NCBI GenBank assembly: GCA_965262305.1
Contig: CBDHEY010000002.1
Span: 62,001 to 126,000 of the forward strand
Length of the DNA: 64,000 bases
Origin: CBDHEY01 sp965262305
GTDB lineage: Bacteria > Pseudomonadota > Gammaproteobacteria > Pseudomonadales > Cellvibrionaceae
Direction of reading: 5' to 3'
Shown: piece by piece, positions 62,344-64,000 of the stretch
Layout of the letters: every line of letters begins with the position of its first letter
Numbering within the stretch: the first letter of the stretch is position 1
Notes under the pieces: model-generated
Told to the model about the DNA's origin: nothing
Database searches by the model: none
What the model saw: only the letters and a program-made list of their open reading frames with translations
Position numbers and translations under genes: made by a program

Positions 62344-62976
62344 ATGAATTCTAGCGTAAGTGTCACTCAGTGGCTTAATAAAAATAACGTAAAAGGCTTC
62401 CTTGCATCTGATGAAGGAGAAGCCTTGTTTGAATTGGCTGTCGAGGTTTGTCATTTAGGACCTTGCTTAGAGATTGGGAGCTATTGTGGAAAATCAACCA
62501 TTTATCTTGCTGCAGCGTGTAATTTAATGGATGGTGTTGTTTATGCGGTGGATCATCATCAGGGATCGGAAGAGCATCAAATAGGAGAAGAATATCACGA
62601 TGCAGATTTGTTCGATAATGCTCGCCATTGTATAAATAGCTATCCTTATTTTTTAAAGAATATTCAGCTGGCGATGGTCGATCATTGCGTAATTCCCGTT
62701 CTCGCTGAATCAAAAAAGGTAGCAAAATATTGGGATACACCTTTATCGTTAGTTTTTGTAGATGGTGGTCATTCTCCAGAAATGGCGATGAATGATTGTT
62801 TAAATTGGTCGGACAAGATCTGTGATGGCGGTTTTATTGCGATACATGATATTTTTGAGAAACCGGATGAAGGTGGTCAAGGTCCATATTTAGGACTTCA
62901 AGCTATACTAAAAAAAGAGGGGTTTCACCTTGTTAAAAAGGTGAATTCGATGGCAATTGTAAGTCGAACAATTTAG
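62344..62976 (+). CDS. Class I SAM-dependent methyltransferase
   Basis: A 210-residue methyltransferase with SAM motif I LEIGSYCGKSTIYLAAA (about 42-58), VVYAVDHHQGS for motif II, and FVDGGHSPEMAMND, the metal-binding-like segment of the O-methyltransferase (Methyltransf_24) group. The substrate is unknown. The ATG at 62344 is preferred to a TTG at 62332. It is divergent from the acyltransferase (36 bp) and 28 bp before the next gene. Confidence 0.88.
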   Translation: MNSSVSVTQWLNKNNVKGFLASDEGEALFELAVEVCHLGPCLEIGSYCGKSTIYLAAACNLMDGVVYAVDHHQGSEEHQIGEEYHDADLFDNARHCINSYPYFLKNIQLAMVDHCVIPVLAESKKVAKYWDTPLSLVFVDGGHSPEMAMNDCLNWSDKICDGGFIAIHDIFEKPDEGGQGPYLGLQAILKKEGFHLVKKVNSMAIVSRTI

Positions 62977-63004
62977 AGTTAAAAATAGGTTCTTATATTT
63001 TTTT

Positions 63005-63481
63005 ATGAATAGTCAATTGTTTTTAAATGCACTGGTGACAGAACTCGAGCCACAAAGCATAATTTATGCTGGTGATCTTGCAGAGAAAGCAGTGGTCGAC
63101 TATCTAGCGAAAAAAACACAAAAAGAACATGTTCCGGCTGAGAAAATAACTTTAACAGATATCGACTTGATAAGTGTTGATCAACAGTTTCAACTTGCGA
63201 TCATATCTCAAGGTTTTGATGGTAAGAATATAGAAGAAGAGACTGTAATGCTCGGGAAGATGAGGAATTTTTTTGCTCGTCAGATAATATTGTTTATAGA
63301 CAATCAATCCAATTGGACAGTAAAAAAACTTATTGCAATGGGTTTTAAACGAGAGCAGATTTTTTCATCAGAGCAATTAGTCTGTTATAGCTACGATATT
63401 AAAACCTATAATAAGAAGCGAGAATGGAATAATTCTAAAAATTGGGCTAATCCAGAAATGTGGAATAAAGCACGATGGTAA
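63005..63481 (+). CDS. DUF6231-like protein of unknown function
   Basis: A 158-residue protein with Rossmann-like alternation (IIYAGDLAEKAVVDYLA, FQLAIISQGFD, RQIILFIDNQSNWTVKKLIAMGFK) and the ending NWANPEMWNKARW, which resembles DUF6231. No SAM-binding motif or catalytic residues are evident. It follows the methyltransferase gene at 28 bp on the same strand, so co-transcription is likely. Assignment rests on the C-terminal signature. Confidence 0.65.
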   Translation: MNSQLFLNALVTELEPQSIIYAGDLAEKAVVDYLAKKTQKEHVPAEKITLTDIDLISVDQQFQLAIISQGFDGKNIEEETVMLGKMRNFFARQIILFIDNQSNWTVKKLIAMGFKREQIFSSEQLVCYSYDIKTYNKKREWNNSKNWANPEMWNKARW

Positions 63482-63499
63482 TGATTCAGCAAAAAAGCC

Positions 63500-64000
63500 T
63501 TATTTTATTTCTGAAGGTTGAGTAAAAATGTTTTGTGCATTTGTGAGTCCATAAATCGCATCGGCAGCTAAAATGAATGCACCCGCTGTCCAGCTTGTTT
63601 TTTCCTTTGGCCATATAACACTATTTTGAAAGTTATAACCCGTCCAAAATCCACCATCGCTATCTTGCCAGTCTAGTAAATTTTGGTGGATCAATTTTGC
63701 CTTTTCTTTTTGTCCTGAAGCTACGAGTGATAGCACGAGTTCGCAAGTCTCTGCCACGGTCATCCAAGGTTGATCGTTAACACATCGACAGCCTAGGTTA
63801 TCAATATAAAATTCACTCCATTTTAGTTGTAATCGCGCGAATGCTTCTTCTTTTGAAAGAGCTCCAGATAAAATGGGATAAAACCAATCCATCGAAAAGC
63901 GATCTTTACTATCCCAGGTTCTGTCAAACCTATCTGGCCTAGTTCTTAAAACACTGAGGAGTTTGTAATAGGCATCTTGCCATGTGGATTTCGGTGATTC
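63500..64000 (-). CDS. Prenyltransferase-like alpha/alpha-toroid protein (partial, 5' end off the window)
   Basis: The frame is open from 63500 through the right edge, giving at least 166 residues of the C-terminal part. QKEKAKLIHQNLLDWQDSDGGFWTGYN is the QxxDGGFW toroid repeat of prenyltransferase/squalene-cyclase-like proteins; an RPDRFDRTWDSKDRFSMDWFYPIL stretch lies upstream. The internal Met at 63892 is not the start: coding sequence continues before it. Such proteins occur near glycosyltransferases and methyltransferases. The function is unknown. Confidence 0.7.
   Translation of the reverse strand, partial: ESPKSTWQDAYYKLLSVLRTRPDRFDRTWDSKDRFSMDWFYPILSGALSKEEAFARLQLKWSEFYIDNLGCRCVNDQPWMTVAETCELVLSLVASGQKEKAKLIHQNLLDWQDSDGGFWTGYNFQNSVIWPKEKTSWTAGAFILAADAIYGLTNAQNIFTQPSEIK

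Overview
The window is about 64 kb of bacterial chromosome with moderate to low GC. Gene content and order point to a gammaproteobacterium related to Pseudomonas and the marine Cellvibrionales. The signs are oxyR-recG, hup, ubiA and phoB-phoR close together; the block ubiI-ubiH-pepP-ygfB // zapA-6S RNA-fau in the order known from E. coli and Pseudomonas; a tesA/ybbA/ybbP-type divergent pair; pqiABC; and a rhombosortase. I see no rRNA or tRNA gene, CRISPR array, insertion sequence or prophage. The organism assignment is inference.

Layout. 0-8.7 kb: a CheY-like regulator with a C-terminal extension, a DUF938 methyltransferase, two exported unknowns, an azoR-pirin pair divergent from a LysR regulator, a FemAB/GNAT-like protein and trmO. 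8.7-25 kb: phoBR, ubiA, hup, a dicarboxylate-type symporter, an HD-GYP protein followed by a PAS histidine kinase, a YbaK-HDOD fusion, oxyR-recG, an epimerase-like protein, and a soluble histidine kinase whose sensor is a LacI-type sugar-binding domain. 25-39.4 kb: the most unusual part, described below. 39.6-49.3 kb: a MarR regulator, tex, a YkgJ/GlcG/DUF2721 operon, rhombosortase, and an ABC exporter divergent from tesA. 49.3-57 kb: a 45-residue membrane protein with its own promoter and terminator, a frameshifted trypsin-like protease, fau, 6S RNA, zapA, a ZapB-like coiled coil, then ygfB-pepP-ubiH-ubiI. 57-64 kb: a VPLPA (PEP-CTERM type) protein, pqiABC, an acetyltransferase, a methyltransferase, a DUF6231-like protein and a truncated prenyltransferase-like gene at the right edge.

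The region most likely to be an undescribed system is 26.36-39.38 kb. Two divergent operons share a 0.65 kb AT-rich intergenic region. Leftward: an HzsA-related lipoprotein with a beta-propeller and two CxxCH sites, an SH3b-plus-beta-barrel protein, a second outer-membrane barrel, a TlpA-type thioredoxin, a tiny DUF4266 lipoprotein ending in Gly-Gly-Cys-Gly-Cys-Asn, and a DUF3570 barrel. Rightward: a CxxCH protein with an LTGVPP motif, a LamG lipoprotein with two CxxCH sites, and a Tat-exported DUF1501-like protein, closed by a strong terminator. Together they look like an envelope redox or cytochrome system built from parts usually seen in Planctomycetes and in DUF3570/DUF4266 cassettes. The function is not known to me.

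Start codons were moved from the longest reading frame where an ATG or GTG with a better ribosome binding site or family-typical N-terminus was visible. This is stated gene by gene.
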